From assembly GCF_041296385.1 (NCBI RefSeq), contig NW_027184085.1, forward strand, positions 59,368,109 to 59,432,108: a stretch of DNA of 64,000 nucleotides, given 5' to 3'. Made by a program: the position numbers and the translations under genes. The DNA is from Aphelocoma coerulescens (taxonomy: Eukaryota; Chordata; Aves; Passeriformes; Corvidae). The notes beneath the pieces were generated by a model. It was not told where the DNA came from and did no database searches. It saw only the letters and a program-made list of their open reading frames with translations. Of the stretch, positions 39,640-54,300 are shown one piece after another; within the stretch, counting starts at the first letter, position 1; each line of letters begins with the position of its first letter.

Positions 39640-39800
39640 AAATTTCAGAATGATTCAGATGGGATCTCAGGGTGGTGTCTTGTCTAACCTGCTGCCCACA
39701 GTAATATCAATATTGAATTTAGACCACATTTCTCAGAGCAACTGTCCAGGGATGGAGGCTGGACAGCCTTTCTGGGCAACCCATTGTAATGTGCAATTAT
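39640..39800 (-). mobile_element. Old CR1 LINE fragment
   Basis: The segment reads like the complement of a CR1 3' region: GGTGTCTTGTCTAACCTGCT, CAACTGTCCAGGGATGGAGG, TTTCTGGGCAACCCATTGTA, then an A-run. It is diverged and truncated. Confidence 0.65.
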
Positions 39801-42800
39801 CATCAGTGAAAAAAAAAAAAGGGTTTTCATTAGTCTAGAACTCTAACACTTACGACATTTTCTATATTCCAGTGGCCACATCCTGGAAAACCTTCAGCTT
39901 AAAAGCATGTTTTTGTAGTGCTATAATGTTTCATTAACTCCTTTTAGTAACATGAATTCATTCTAATAATGCAGATCAGGTTTATTTAGAGATTTAGGTA
40001 GCATAACATATCAAAATAAAGTGTTCAGCTTTTTATCAGATATCCTGTAGATACTACTCTGTAATTCTAGTAATTATGAATTTAATGTCATGAGATTAAT
40101 ATGAACTAGTCAGATAAATAAAAAGAAAAAAAAATCTAGATTCTTAAGACATTTTTACTTTTCTTTGTTTGTTTACATCAGCCAATTCTGGTACTCTGCT
40201 TTGGAAAAAAAAAATTAATTGGGTTTATTTCACATAATTTTGCTGTTTTAACTTTTACTGTATCAATAGGACTCTCACTGGAGCAGAATATCCTTTGGCA
40301 CCAGAAGTCACTACAAGAGTACAAAAAACGGTCTGAAGAAAAACAGTCAAAATGAAACAAATTCAATAAAGAAAATGCATTGGCTGATTCAATTCAAAAG
40401 TCTTAATTTTCAATCTCTGGATATGTATGAAATGGAAACTTTCTTTCAGAAATGAAGAGATGATAATATCAACAGCCATTCATAGATTTTTTCTTTCTGA
40501 CTTTAAGCCTAATCAACAATATGCAAGATTCAAGACTAGAGTGTGTCTGCCCATTTTTCTGTCTCTCATTCAAAACTTGATAGCTTTCTACTGTCTGCTT
40601 TTTGGCAGCTGAGATAGTGTAGATAATAGTACTGAAAAGAAATGTGTAAAGCATGGTATAAATGGATCATTACTTCTCACAGGTTAAGAATTCTCACAGG
40701 CACAGTCAAACATGAACACACTGCAACACCTTTGCTGTAGTGGTGGCACAGAGTGCTTGGCCACGTCTGGGTCCTACATGATTGACATTCTCTGTTGTCC
40801 ACACAATGTCACAAGCCACACCATCCTTACCTATTTTGTAAAGTAGCAAAGCTACAGACAGGTTACATAACCTGTGATACTTAAAATGCAAAAAATCAGA
40901 TGCATGCTATACTTGCTTCCAAGAAAAAACTTGGCTGATTCTATACTTACAGGATAACAGTCCTGAAATGGATTTATTGCAGGAACCAAAGAGTTTAAGA
41001 CTGCCCTAGGACCATTCAGATAAATGAGCTGAATTTAGTCTGGGATCATCAAGATAGAAATTTCTCTTACAATACAACAAGATTTTTTTCTTTGGGTTGC
41101 TTCAATATGCTAGCTCTCCTATTTATTTCATCTGGTCTATTTCCAGGAAGTGTCTGTCCTCTTTGATTAGAAGACCACTCATGTTCACATTCAGGAATCA
41201 GATCAAAAGAGGACCACTTGAAATGATGATGATATAGGCTCTCATGTATGTCTAGGGCATTAAGAGTGTCTCGATTACCCCCAAATGGTTGCAAACCACT
41301 TTGGAAAATCAGGTGGAAAAACACATTTTGTTGATCCATGAAGAATCCCTATACAACCTTGCAGTAACTTTCAGCTGAAAAAATCTGAAAGTGTAAATAC
41401 ACACTAAATATTTGAAAAATTCAGAAAAAGGGGTTAAAATGGTTCAATATTTAATGTTCATTTTTATTTATTTTGTGTTTATTTATATTCTAAAGAAAAG
41501 ATGTGATCTCATCAATAGTGCAAAATTTCTGAAAATATTTACTGCATACATAGCATAAATTTTAGAAAGTACAGATTAATTCCATGGTGGCCTCTTTCAT
41601 AAAATGAAATGAGACTACATAGTAAGAGCTGGACTTTCTTCAGTTTTTATACTGATAAAATACACTATATTCTAGCCTGCTGAGTCCATGTTTCTGAAAA
41701 ACCATAAATAACTGTTTCTGATGCTTTTCTGTACAGGCAGACATACAATGACTGTATGAGAAGCACTGATTCAAAGAATGTGTATAGGCTTTCATGAGGC
41801 TAAAAAAAGCAAATAATACAAAGTTGTACAGACCTACAAAAAGGCAGAAATAATGAATAAGGGTATATGTACACAAAACAGCCATAAAAAGGATCTGGTT
41901 ACTACTGAGACATCATAAGAAACATTATTATCCAAATAAAACCCACTGATAAGATTACTTACACACTAATCAAGCTTTCTAAAATTTATCCGGATAATAT
42001 GCCAAACAGAGCAGTCATTCCTAGTCAAAGAAAGTCTGAAATCTGGCCTGCTCTCACGTAACAGAGCCTAAATGAATATAGGCTAAAATCTACAGTTGGA
42101 TGGGCATCCCACTCTGCACTACTTTGCAAAGACAGCCAAAAGACACATAGTTTCATAAGCATTGCTCTGATGAGGTACCAAGTGGATGTCATAAGACAGA
42201 AGTGAACTATTTCTGAGATACTTGTTTCAAGTGATCCCTGTCCTGTGAATAAGTGCAGTGTAGCTGTGCTGTGCCACAAGCACAGCATGAGCCTGACTGT
42301 GATGAGGGAGCTGCACCTCTTCATGCTCACACTGTCTAAACTGAGCCCTCTCCAGCGTACTTCCTTTAATTTGTCTTCATAAGAAGAGAGACACAAGTGA
42401 ATCAATACTTTCTGCACCCTTAGGGACCCATGGTGTGAGGAGGAATGTGAGGGGGCTGCTCCCACCAGCATAGCCACAGCTCCCCACCTCCAACTTCACA
42501 TGAAAGTCTCAGAGCCCAAAGACCTGCCAAGGATGGCAAAGCAAAACTGGAGGAACATCAAACAGGTTAGCTGGTGAATTGAAGATCCACTGTCCTTGTC
42601 TACTATTTGTAATATTATGAAGAACATTTTCTAATTCTCTCTTGTTTTTACCACACAAAAAATGTGTGGAGTCAGGTTTACTGTAATGGTTAATCTTCAG
42701 CGGTCCACTCCTCAGCAAGTAGTTCTTATATCAGCAATATCTCAGCTACTACTGCCTGGGCCAGTCTGTAATTCATTCTGTTTTGTTTCCATGTTTTCTA

Positions 42801-45800
42801 TTTTAGATCCCACCTAAGGGAAAAAACCACATTTATTTTCCTATTTTGGACAAAACACAACAGAAAAAAGAAAACTATGCTGACATTTCAGAGAAAGCAG
42901 TGTTTAGTTGATGTTTTTTTCCTGTCTGATGCAGATTTCTGTATATTTAATTAAAAAATACTCCTTCAAAACTCATCTAAGTTTCGTTTCAGACAGAGAT
43001 TGGAATAAATGAGGCCAAGATCTAACAGACTAGTACATATATGAATACTCTGTAGTTAAAAATGCATTAATTTATGCAGAAGGAAACAATACATTACGAA
43101 ATCCAAACCAATATAGAAAAATAGTCTTCTTCACAAGTAACAGCTTGAAGAGAAAGGTAATTTAATTTTCTTCGCCCAAAGAATATGAGTAGAAAACCAG
43201 AACAAGTCTTGGTATGCAAAAGCTCTTTTTCAAGTCTGAAAGAGAAGCTGGGTAAAATATCCTTCTATGATTTCAGACATAAGTCTCTATGCTCAGAAAG
43301 TTGCCCTCTTTGTCTAACAGATGGGCTTAATTCTGTCTGCAAATCTTTTCTGCTCATGTCAGCCCAAATTACACCGCCAGTATCACTTCACATATACAGA
43401 TAAAAATCCTAAACAGCCCATCAAAAACCAGCCCTCAGATATGATGTTGATAGAATAGTTTAGGTGGTACCCGCTTGCTTTAGGAATACCTGTTAAAAGA
43501 ACTACCTTGATACCTCAACATCTGGAATTCCTTTTGCAATTTTTTTACAACTTCTTTCTATAAAAGTTGTAGTTTTATTAATGTGATGACAAGTGCTTCT
43601 TTAGCACTGCAAAACATTTCAGGATTATTCTTTCTTCTACAGAAGATGATAATTCAGTATTAGGCCAAGCTACATGCTCTACTTTTCCCCTACATGTTCA
43701 GCTTTGTTGTTGCATTAAAAATTAATCATATTTCACATAATCGTCTTGAATTTAGACTTGGATTGCAAAGTTAATGCCATTTGTGAATGAGAGTATCTGT
43801 GAAGGAGTTAGAACGGCCACTTATAGGCAGTTAGTGATTTAGAGAAGTGAGTCTTCTAACTGTACTGTTAGGGGCTTAGAGGCTTGTTTTCGATAAAGAC
43901 ATATTTGATTTTGTGTCTTAATCTAGCAAAAATAATCTCTTCTTGCCACTAGCTAAATATCAACAGAGAGATAAAACATGTCAATGAAAAACAGACAGAT
44001 TACTAAGACAATAAGGAATCTAAAAGCTTCTTATTAAAAGCATATTTTAAAATCAAAACATGAGAAGTATAAAATGCACTTCAAAACTATAAGAAATAAT
44101 TCCTCTTGACAGTTTGATAATAATTTTCTTTTTCATTAGACTGTAGGATAGTCTGACGAAAATGCCAAATATTTCCCATTCTTTTTTGATCTCCAATTAT
44201 GGGTTGAGAAAATTGATACGAAACTTGAGAATAAGTTTCTTGATTTCTGTCAGAGCTTAAAGAAAAGAAATTAAGTACATTAACACATATAAATACAGTA
44301 CACAGAAGGACACAATTCCTCCACAGTTGAACATGCTCAAAGTGGCAGAAAGGATATGGAAAAAATACATGTTGGTGTAATAAGTAATAGAATTCTGTTT
44401 CTGTGGATTTGGGATGTGTAGACTGTCCTAGGCTGACAGAGGGTACTTAGCATCAGTTGGTCCTCCCCTCTCACATTTTTGAAATATCCTGCATATGCTA
44501 TAAAAATGTTTTTAAGAATGTTCTCTGCTTATTGCTCTCTCTGCCTCTCTGGAATAGCTTTCCTTTGTCCATTAGGATGGCAGTAATTTGCTTCAGAAGT
44601 TGCAGCCTAGAAACTATAAGTCCTTTCATAGTAAAATCGTGCTTTCAGAATGATAAAGAATGAACTTCAGCTACAGAATAAATTCTCTACTCTGATGCCT
44701 CAAGAACATACTCTCTAACAAAAAACATACTGATGGAATACAGTGATTTTGAATCAAAAGGGCATGCAGTTGTATTCCCTATTTTTAGAGGTGACTGTAG
44801 ATGACCTGAAGGTATTTCCTACAAATTGATCCATTTACAGAAAGACACTGAGTTTTGTGTGGATAGAAAAGAATGTTCGTTGCTGTTTCCTTGGCTGGCC
44901 TATTTACAAAGCTGCTAAAGGAAAGGGCGACAGAAGCATGATAGTGGCATCAACAACAGCTGAGAGACTTTAAATCTACCCCAGAAAGCGTAGTATCTTG
45001 ATTATTGTTAAAGACTGGCTTTGTTATGTTTTCCAACGTTGTTTTGGTATGCATCCCCCTCAGTGCTGTGGCTGTATCCCTTACTCAAAGTTATCTGCTA
45101 TTTTACCGCCTGCTCATTCCCTTGGCACAGCTGGAAGTGGTAGGAGTAAGATTAAGGGGTTGCTGCACCACATGGATCTTGCAATACCAGCTCTGAGTCC
45201 AGGCTTCTTTCCTGAAGGTGAGTTATATTCCTTTTTCAGCTACCACATCAAAAAAGAGCCTGATAGTGATCTATAGTGACATCCCTCATTGTGGACCACA
45301 CTGGTAAAGAAATACTCCCAGAGCAAAGGACTTCAAAAAGAGGAAAAATCCAAAGGGAATGAAGCAGTTGCAGTCCTCTCTCAGGCAGCTGTTCGTCTTC
45401 CGGGGGACATGGTCTTGAGATAGCTCTAGCAAGTGCAGGTAGAGACATACCAAACTTGAGGGGCTAGTAAGTTCAATTTACCTGTATGATTTGAGCAAAG
45501 GTATAGATATATGGCAGAAACCCTGTCTTTTCCTGCTTTTGAACATGGAAATTTTGGAATAGGTTTACAGTGAACTGCAACACACTCTGAAATGCTGCAC
45601 AGCAGCATATGTGTGCTTGTATTTGTACACTATGTGCAGACTGCAGAGGCGGCACCTGTGGGAAGAGGACAGGGACTGCCCTGTGCCATTATGTCTACAA
45701 CAGACACATCACAGGACATAGTTGAGCCCATCAGCCAAGCTAGAGATACCTCTCTGAAAAAGCATTCCAGAAAGGACAGAAAACAACAGACAGGTGCAAT

Positions 45801-48800
45801 GGAGGGGGGAAAGAAGGTGAAAGAAGGAAAATGAGAAAAAGTAGAGTGAACATCACGAGAAGATAGAGATCCTCCATGGTGAAGCAGATACTCACATGGC
45901 AGACTGTGTGGAACCCTCACACTGGAGCCATTCCATATTTTCTAAAAGAAATACAGTCTGTGAAAAGCCCAGGCTGGAGCATGAAAAAGGGGGATGAGGG
46001 AAGGGTAATACTAAGAAACAGTCCCATACTTACCATAATCCCCTATTCACCATTTACTGTGGGCCTTTTGATGTGGGGTGAAGGTGGGGTGCAGCAGGGA
46101 AGTAGGAACTGAGAAAGGAGAGGCAACAAGGTGTTTTTAAATCTCTTTTTAAAAATATGAAAATTAAAAATATTATTATTAATAATAAAAATTTATTATG
46201 GTCTCTAATAATTTATTGTTATCTAAATCTAATTTAATTGGAAATAAATATAATCTAATTTCCCCCAAGCTGAGACTCTTTGGTTTGTCCAAGACAGTAA
46301 TTAGTGAGTGATCTCCCTATTTTCATTTCAGTCCACAAGCATTCTTATCCTATTTTCTCCCCCTGTCCTGCTGAAGAGTGGAAGTGAGCAGATGAGTGGG
46401 CATTTGACTGCTAGCTAAGATTAACCCATCACAGTCTGCTATACACACATGTGTCTTCTAAACACATATCCACTGGTGTCTCGTAAAAATGGGAATGGAA
46501 ACATATTGGTTTTGTTTTAATGGTGACAAGGAAATGGATTTTACTCTTTGTCTATCAAGCTCTTCCATGCTCACAATGTCAGCATGCCAGGATTTTCTCA
46601 CTGACTACAAATGCCATAAGCTCTCAGTTCCATTAATTTTTCAAATTAATCACATCAAGATTTAGTTTTGGCTTTACTATCCTTGCTGTCAGATTAATGT
46701 GATAGCAGAAATTATTACTTTTACAGTCTTGGATAGCTGAATTAGGTTTTTAAAGGCTAAAAATAGGAAGCTACATAATGCTACATAATGCATGAATAAG
46801 AAGTACCTTAGGGATAGGTTAATATTTAATATTGGTTTGGAGTTAATGTTTGGATTCTAATTATAGTTTGAATTACTAAAAACATGGGTTCAGCCAAGTA
46901 CCAGCAGCTGAACAACTTTTTTTTTTTTTATCTTCAAACTGGTAAGAAAATGTTTGAAAATGGCTTTATTTTAAGTACTTCTTACATTTGCATGGGAGAG
47001 CACTGCATAGGAGTGATCACAATTTTAACTCTTATAGTTCTATGCTACCTGGAAATTAGGAACTGCTTAATTAAGGCAGTGTTATAGTACTGCATGTTCC
47101 TGGTGGCAGTCCAAAAGAAGTAAATTATTTTTAATGAATATGCTGTGTTCAGAAATGGTAGCCTTGGTCATCTCTTCAGTGATTTTATGTTTCCATTTTA
47201 TTTGGCAGAGTGTAGGTCTAGAACTGTAGTGGTGATTTCTTATGCAGAGGTGAGGCAATCATAGTATTCAGAGATTCTCCCCTTCCTGACCTGATGGGTG
47301 CAATGTTCCTATTGATGTCCTAATGAGTTCTGAACCTATTAACACCAGATGAAGTAGCAGCACCAAAACAGAACCATTCCACTCTACAACTCCCTATAGC
47401 CCAATAAGTTATTACATTTGCACAGCATCAAGCTAATGTGGACTTAGTTCTAAGTTAAATTAATCCTTTGTGCAACTGATGTACAGCAACTACAAGCTGC
47501 TATTTGTGGTCAGAGGATTGAAAAACAAGCTCTGCAGGCTTCTGGTTATTTTTGGTGCATTCCAATATGTACTTCACAGTGAAACATGATTCCCAGCAAC
47601 ATAAAATTATTCTACAGTATTTCTTACCCATTCTGTTCAAGAATATAATTTACAGATGTGTATTATGTAGGATTTATTCACAATTTCATTAGCAATCCAT
47701 GTAGAATAGATTGTAGATGGCAAATAAAGACTGACCAAGATGAAATCCTGTTTAAGAGAAAAACACTTGGCTTTCACTATTTCATTTCATAAAAAATAAA
47801 ACAAACCTTCCTCACCCCATTCCATTCCTGAAGGGCTCTATCTGATGTATTATAAATGATCTACTGCTTTTTATTAATGAATCCTGACAATTTCTTCAGA
47901 CTCATATGTGAACCATTGCTGCATGTTCAAGTGATCAGTCTGCCATTACACTACCTCAGACATGAAGATCTGTTGAATAACTTTCCTAGATTTGAAGGTT
48001 ATTTGAAAGAAAAAAACTTTGAAGAATGAAATAAAATCTCCATGAATAAAATAATATCCATGTAAAACAGCACTGTCTACTTCAGCTTAAAAAAACCCAT
48101 AGGGCTTAAAATTGTACTATCAAGTAAATCAGAAGAAAAATTACTTCCCTAGAAAAGTAGGACACAAGTGATGAAGACTGTATACATTAACACATGCACA
48201 ATAACATAACTATTGAAAGAATATGAGCAAATGATACCTTTACCAGTAAAGCCCAAATTTTAGAATAGCACAAGAGACTTTAGGATCGAATATTAACTGG
48301 TCTTTCCCTTCAGTCTTCTGTCTTAATTTTATTTTTTCAGCTCTATACTCATTATACAGAATCAGAAATTCAGAATTCCTCCATTCAATTCAATTCAATT
48401 GTTTTGATGCTACAAAAGATCAGACAGTGAAGTGTAGTAATGTCAACACTTCCCTGTCTTCCGAACACACTGGTGTAAAAATCTAAGCCCATCTAATTTA
48501 TGTCATATTCAGTCTTCCAAGCAAATATGACTCGTGTCTGTAGGACACAATCCCTCTGTTTATTAGCATGATTGATGGCACTATTCTTCTCTTGTGTGAG
48601 TGCTGCACTCTATCTTGTGCAGCAATACTGGCTTCACAGAGCTGAAAGGCATTCCTATTGTGTTGGGTACAGGACTAGGCACACATTGTTATAAATATAA
48701 CTCTTTTATCATTAGATACAGTAACTATCACGATTCAGCACGTTGGTTCAGTCCTTTAGGCCCACAGAAATCACGGATGTGTCTGTTGGAAGTGACACCA

Positions 48801-51164
48801 GGGATCTCCATCAGTGCCAGGTATGCAGATGGTTTGTATGAAGTAGACATCTGCCTATTAAAAGTTGAACTAAAACAAAAAACCACGTTTTGCTTTTGTT
48901 CATTTATCACTACTCCTTACTCTTATTCAAGTTCAAATTGTTGATGAGTTCTGCAAACTCTTGTTCTCTTTCCACGCAAATGGTTAGATTTCATGTTGTG
49001 TTTTCGCCCCACAACTAGTGGGCTTGCCTGCCTCTGGCTACTGGCCAAAAAATATAGATTTTATTGACTTGCATCCCAGAGCATTAAGAGTAAAAATCAG
49101 TTATGCTTTGTTTAAAATCAAAACAATTTAATTTTCCATCCTCTGTTGTTGATATAGCTGAAGTGCCCTGTGTGAAAATGGCTTTTGTGGATATCAGATT
49201 TTGCACAACATGTTAGAATTTTATATCAGATAATTTGCAGTGGTATCTCGGTTCCAGAGGACTGACCTAGTTTACCAACACTGACTTGCTATGAACACCA
49301 AGATGGCAGATTTTATGGAAAATTTGGGCAAACATTTACAGAAATTTTTCAATGGGAAATTCCAGTTCTAGAAATCAAAAAGAGAGGGGAAAAAAGAAAA
49401 AAAAAGAAAATAGTAAAAACCATTTAAATTAGGCTTTTAAGTCAAGCTCTTTTATAAAAAGCCTAATTTCTGCAGGGCAAGTTAGCTTATAATAACATTT
49501 TTAGTAGAACATAAAGGTTTTCTTGTTTGGTTTGATTTAATTTTTCTTTTAAATTAATACATTTTTGGAACCCTGTGTCAAATAATTCTTGTAAAATAGC
49601 TGTGTTATATGCAGTCCAGTAGTTTTTCATTCATCTTTAGGCATCATTTTGGTTTATCTTAGTGGTCTCAGATGAGGCTTGAAGAAATTTATTGGCTGTG
49701 GGTTTAGTAATGCTCCACCCACTTGCTGCTTCATGGTTCATATGGTTTTTAGATTAAAAATTTTTAAAAGTCATCAAAGTAGCAACAAATGAAAACACAT
49801 TTCTGTCAGTGAGAAAGCAATTGCAGAGATGCATGAAAACCCCAAAGTTATTCTGCATGTAGGTTTGCAGGAAATTTTCACTGGAGGTTTGATTTGAGGG
49901 CTGGTTATGAATTCAGATTTTTTTTTTCACTTTTTTTTGGTCTTTTTTTTTCTGTTACTAAATGGTACTTTTCATGGATATGTAATAAAGCCATTAGATA
50001 CAGGATTTAGCTTATAAAACAGCTTCTTCATTTTAAAATACCATACAGGCCTGTGAGTGATGTGAAGGGTCCCAGATAGTAGAGTGATTATTTACCTTTG
50101 CTCCTTCCTTTTCTTCCCTAGCTGAAAGGAGCAACCCCCATAGACTGGGAGGCACAAGAGTTGATAACATAGTCCTTGTTCCAGGTGTAGCTCTTCTGAT
50201 GCTGTAAGGCAGGGGAGTGAACTGGGGAGTCTTGAAATCTCAAGTGCTAGATTCTACTTCTGGCTTTTATATGCAGTGTGAAGCATTAATTGGCATAGTT
50301 CAGTGCCGGGTCTGTTAATGAGGTGTGTGCAAGGGTGCAGATGTGTACACGAAAATGTCATTCGTGGACTTCAGCCAAATAGTTATGGGCCAAAGCTCTT
50401 GAGTAATGTTAAGCTAGTGGCCTTCATGAGAACACTGTTTTGTAATTTACTGGCTGAGGGTACAACTATATATTGCTGTAACTGAGTCAGAAGAAAATAA
50501 TGTGTGATTTCCTTTCTGGAAATGCCAATGTGAACCAAAAATCCCTGAAAACAACCCTTTAAACTTTATTAGGTATGGCTGAGTTAAAGGAAATACTTTG
50601 GGTACTAACAGGCTAGACAAAGGAAAAGTAGTTTGAGTTTTGAGGGAAAAAAATTCAGCAAAATGTATCTATTAAGTTCCTCTACAGGTGCTCCTTTTTT
50701 TTTTTTTTTTTTTCCCAAAGGTCAGTCTTAGCATCTAAGATCTAGTAGCTGAGAATAAATTCCATGTGCAAGATACATTAAGTGGAGGGAAACTTCCATG
50801 AACATTTGACAGAAAGAGACATCTGTAAAAAAAGTTAGTATTTTGCAACAATGTTTCTCATTTCTTTTAGTTCTGTCCTTGCCTTCTACAAATTACACTA
50901 CAACAAAAGTATTCTTTTTAAATTAAGTACTTATAATGCACAATAAAAAATGTACTACTGGTGCTATGACAGAACAAGTTCAGCACTAACTTATTCTTTC
51001 AAAAACTACATAGATTTCAAAGAGTTACTTATATTTGACTGCACTATTTATTTTACTTTAACATCTTGAATATAGAGAGAAATCATGGATTAATGGGAAA
51101 TATATATGGGTTCTTGCTCCTGAGGAGCAGGCTGGCTCTGCTCCAGCAAAGCTCTCAACTTTTA
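39801..51164. other. AT-rich non-coding stretch
   Basis: No supportable gene is seen. Open frames are short, mostly under 100 codons, with no family motif or splice context. The longest (42025-42477, minus, 150 codons) has no recognisable motif. The stretch contains A/T-rich low-complexity patches (about 46140-46260 and 49380-49410) and a 19-base T run (50695-50713). Possible small CR1 scraps, for example near 48770, are too weak to call. Confidence 0.45.
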
Positions 51165-51330
51165 GCACTAAATTAGTCTTAAGAGATTGAGTACAAAGGC
51201 CCTTGAAATGTCAGGCCCTACAGATTTACAGGGCAGGATTTTGCACGTGTGTAAACCCATGTAGCTTGCTTCACTGCTTTGGTAGAATTAGTCTGATTTA
51301 TGCAAGCTGAAGATTTGTCTCAGTACAGAC
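51165..51330. repeat. Probable ancient interspersed repeat remnant
   Basis: The stretch around GGGCAGGATTTTGCACGTGT and GTCTGATTTATGCAAGCTGA resembles the old amniote repeat tails built on GATTTACACCAGTGTAA-like motifs. The match is from memory and diverged. Confidence 0.35.
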
Positions 51331-54300
51331 TTTAACAGGAGATTTCCCAGGTCTTCCCTACCAAAGGCAAGTAATCGTTGCTCAGGATAGCCAAGAGCCG
51401 CAGAGGGAGCTTGTTAAAGAGAGCACTGAAGCTGAAATGTGGGCTAACATCATGTAAGAATCAGAGAGAAGGAGAGAATTTCAGCTGAGTTTGACACATC
51501 CAAGAACTGCTTGTGAAATAAAACATTGTAGTAAACACTCCACTCCATAAGCTAAGGGCTCATCGAAGGAGGCAAAATGAAAATCATTCTGTAACTAGTG
51601 AGTATGTAGTTCTGTCATTCACATAAATATACTGAATATCTTTTCCCAGGCACAGCTGTTACAAGCAATGTTTTGTACAACATAGATGATAAAGCTAAAA
51701 ATTATACAATTCTTAATAAGCATAATTTTCTTTTCTTTTGCACAAGCTTTTCCACTATTTTGTAACAAAAATTTATCCCACATTTTTTGATGTGCAGCTA
51801 TCTGTGTTTTCCCAAATAGAACAAGTAATTTAGAAAGGTCACTAAATAAAATATTGATACTGACACAGTGTTCTTTAGTAGAAACAAAGATTTCTTGGCA
51901 ACTTGCTGCTGATTTAAACAGGTGTACAAGGTTTACAAGTGTATATGCATGTATAAATACACCTAAAGATTTTCTCAAGGTGTAATGTGATAAAAATAGA
52001 AATATTAATGCACTATATAACGTGCTTGACTGGAGCAGTAGTCAGAGGCTACCAAGGTCTCCTCTTAAACAGAATTGAAGAGCCAAGAAACTTCTCTGTA
52101 AGTGCTAGTAAGAATTGTTTTGTGCAACATTCAAGAAGCATAGAAATCTATGAAACGCTGAAGTGTTTAAAACGGGTAGCAATTGTTCCATTGACATGTT
52201 ATTTCAAATCATTCCAGAACTGAGATGTCATGGACAGATTCAAACAGTTCGTATATAAAACTGGAAACAAGACAAAAACAATTTGTTAGAAGATAAAAAA
52301 TTTAATGTATGTCCTTTAATGAAATGAGCAGAAATTCTTGCAATTTATTATCAGTAATTCAGGACATTAAAAAAACATTATGGCAAACACAAGAAGAAAT
52401 TAAGAACATTATACTTTATTAGTTTTAATTAAACATTTGGGAGAGTGTGACAATTTTTGGAGCAGCACTGGGTAAAACTGATGCTTACTCAGCACTTAGA
52501 TTAGACCCTGGAGGCAGAGTGTGTTAGACACCATTTTTGAATTACAATCCTCACTCTTTGCCCATAGAAGTTTGTATTTACTGGTCTCCTGTCCTAAGAG
52601 TAAACCACTGCCTTCCCTTCTCCAGGCTATCCTGTGTGTTATGGTCCAGGAGCAGGCACAGAGTGGCCACCTGCTCTGTTCTGCCTCTCCTGTCTTCTTG
52701 GACTTAAAGTTCCTGGGAAGAAAATGGAACAAAAAGCCAGACTTCCTTCCATTTGACCTTCATGCGAAGACTAATTAATAAGAACAGAGATCTTAGGCAT
52801 ATACTAATTCACAGTGTAATTCTTCATTAGATTTAGCTTCTAGGATCTTCTCATCATGGCTCCTGTTATCTGAAAATATTGGTAACTTAGTGAGTTGCAT
52901 TTGTGAAAGACACCCTGACATGATCCCCTAGGTGATTATGCAACCAGGAAGGAGACAATAACCCCTACCAGTCTGCTTCAGAATATTTTACAGAACAGGA
53001 ATCCCTTGCTCCTCCCAGTTACCACATTTTCAGTGTTGCTTTAAGTTAAAAAAATAAACCATCCTTGGCTTAGTTATGAAAAGGTTAGTTGACATGATGA
53101 GCAGATTCCCAACTCTTTATCTTCTTTCTTACTACTTTATCTGATACAGTTATTAGTCATTTAATCTGATCAATAAATGTGGCAAGATGCTCTGATAACA
53201 GAGTTAAAAAACACTTTGGATCATCTATCAATAAATTTCTATAAATAGAAAGCCCACAAAACCCTTTTTAGCACTGTAAACCACTATAAATCTTTTGCAC
53301 AAAAAACCCCCAAACAAACCCAAAGCAATATAAGCCACGAAATCCATGTGTTTTAGGGAGAAAGAATAAGGAGTATGAAGGGCAATTCTAACACCTTCAG
53401 CTCCTCCAATACACAACAGCACATGATTTGTAAGGTTTAAATGCACAGAAGCAGTACCATTCAAAGAGGTGGTTAAATTTAGCAATTGCATGCTAAACTG
53501 ATCATCAGCCTCATAATAACTGCAAAAATATCATTATGGCTCTATATTCTTAATCTACACAGTTTTGATTTTTCTGTGGGTATTTATTCAGAGTCTGCTG
53601 GGCTTTTAATACTGGAAGCAATAGAATGCTGGAGTTTGGCTTCAATGATCACAGACTATGCCCACTTTGAAAAATAAGCACAAATTGGAAAGACCATATT
53701 TGAATGAAACGTAAAGACCTAATTCACATCTCTTGGCATAGTGTGAGCACTCTTTCATAGCCAAACATATTCAGAAGCAGGAAGGCCAAATATCACCAGG
53801 GTTTTTTTTCCTGATTGGACTTTGAAGTGCTAAGAGAGATGCTTGCAACGGCCAATGCAAAACATTACGAAAAGGTTTTTCAAGCACCTGAAACATTGAA
53901 CATCTTCAAGGGTAAGTGGCATTGGCAGCAATTTCATTCAATGAAAACTATGAACTGGGGGTTTGAACACGGAGGGCATGAATTCAATAAAATTCCGAGT
54001 CTGTGATAAACACAAAATGTCAAGAGAGAAGGGGAGGATTTTTGTTTTGGAGCATTGAGCCCAGTAACTCTGATTCAGCAGCATCAGTTACTCAATCTAT
54101 TCCACATGTGGGGAAAATATTTATTCTGGCAAGATCCTCCCACAAGGGCTTAATGCAGAGGAAATAGTGCTTGGCAGAAAATAATTTCTTATTGTTTTTC
54201 TCCATTGAAACTATTCTATTTTGTTGGCTTCCCTTTTTAGTCCACAGAGCATTGAATAAATGTGTCAATTAATTGCTTAAGCCTTATAAAGAAAATTTTA

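Noticed and set aside
42025..42477. 150-codon minus frame in the flank
   Set aside because: There is no recognisable motif, no promoter or splice context, and its length is possible by chance over 25 kb.
53228..53491. 87-codon minus frame with a hydrophobic stretch
   Set aside because: There is no start context, splice site or recognised family. A single hydrophobic run in AT-rich DNA is expected by chance.
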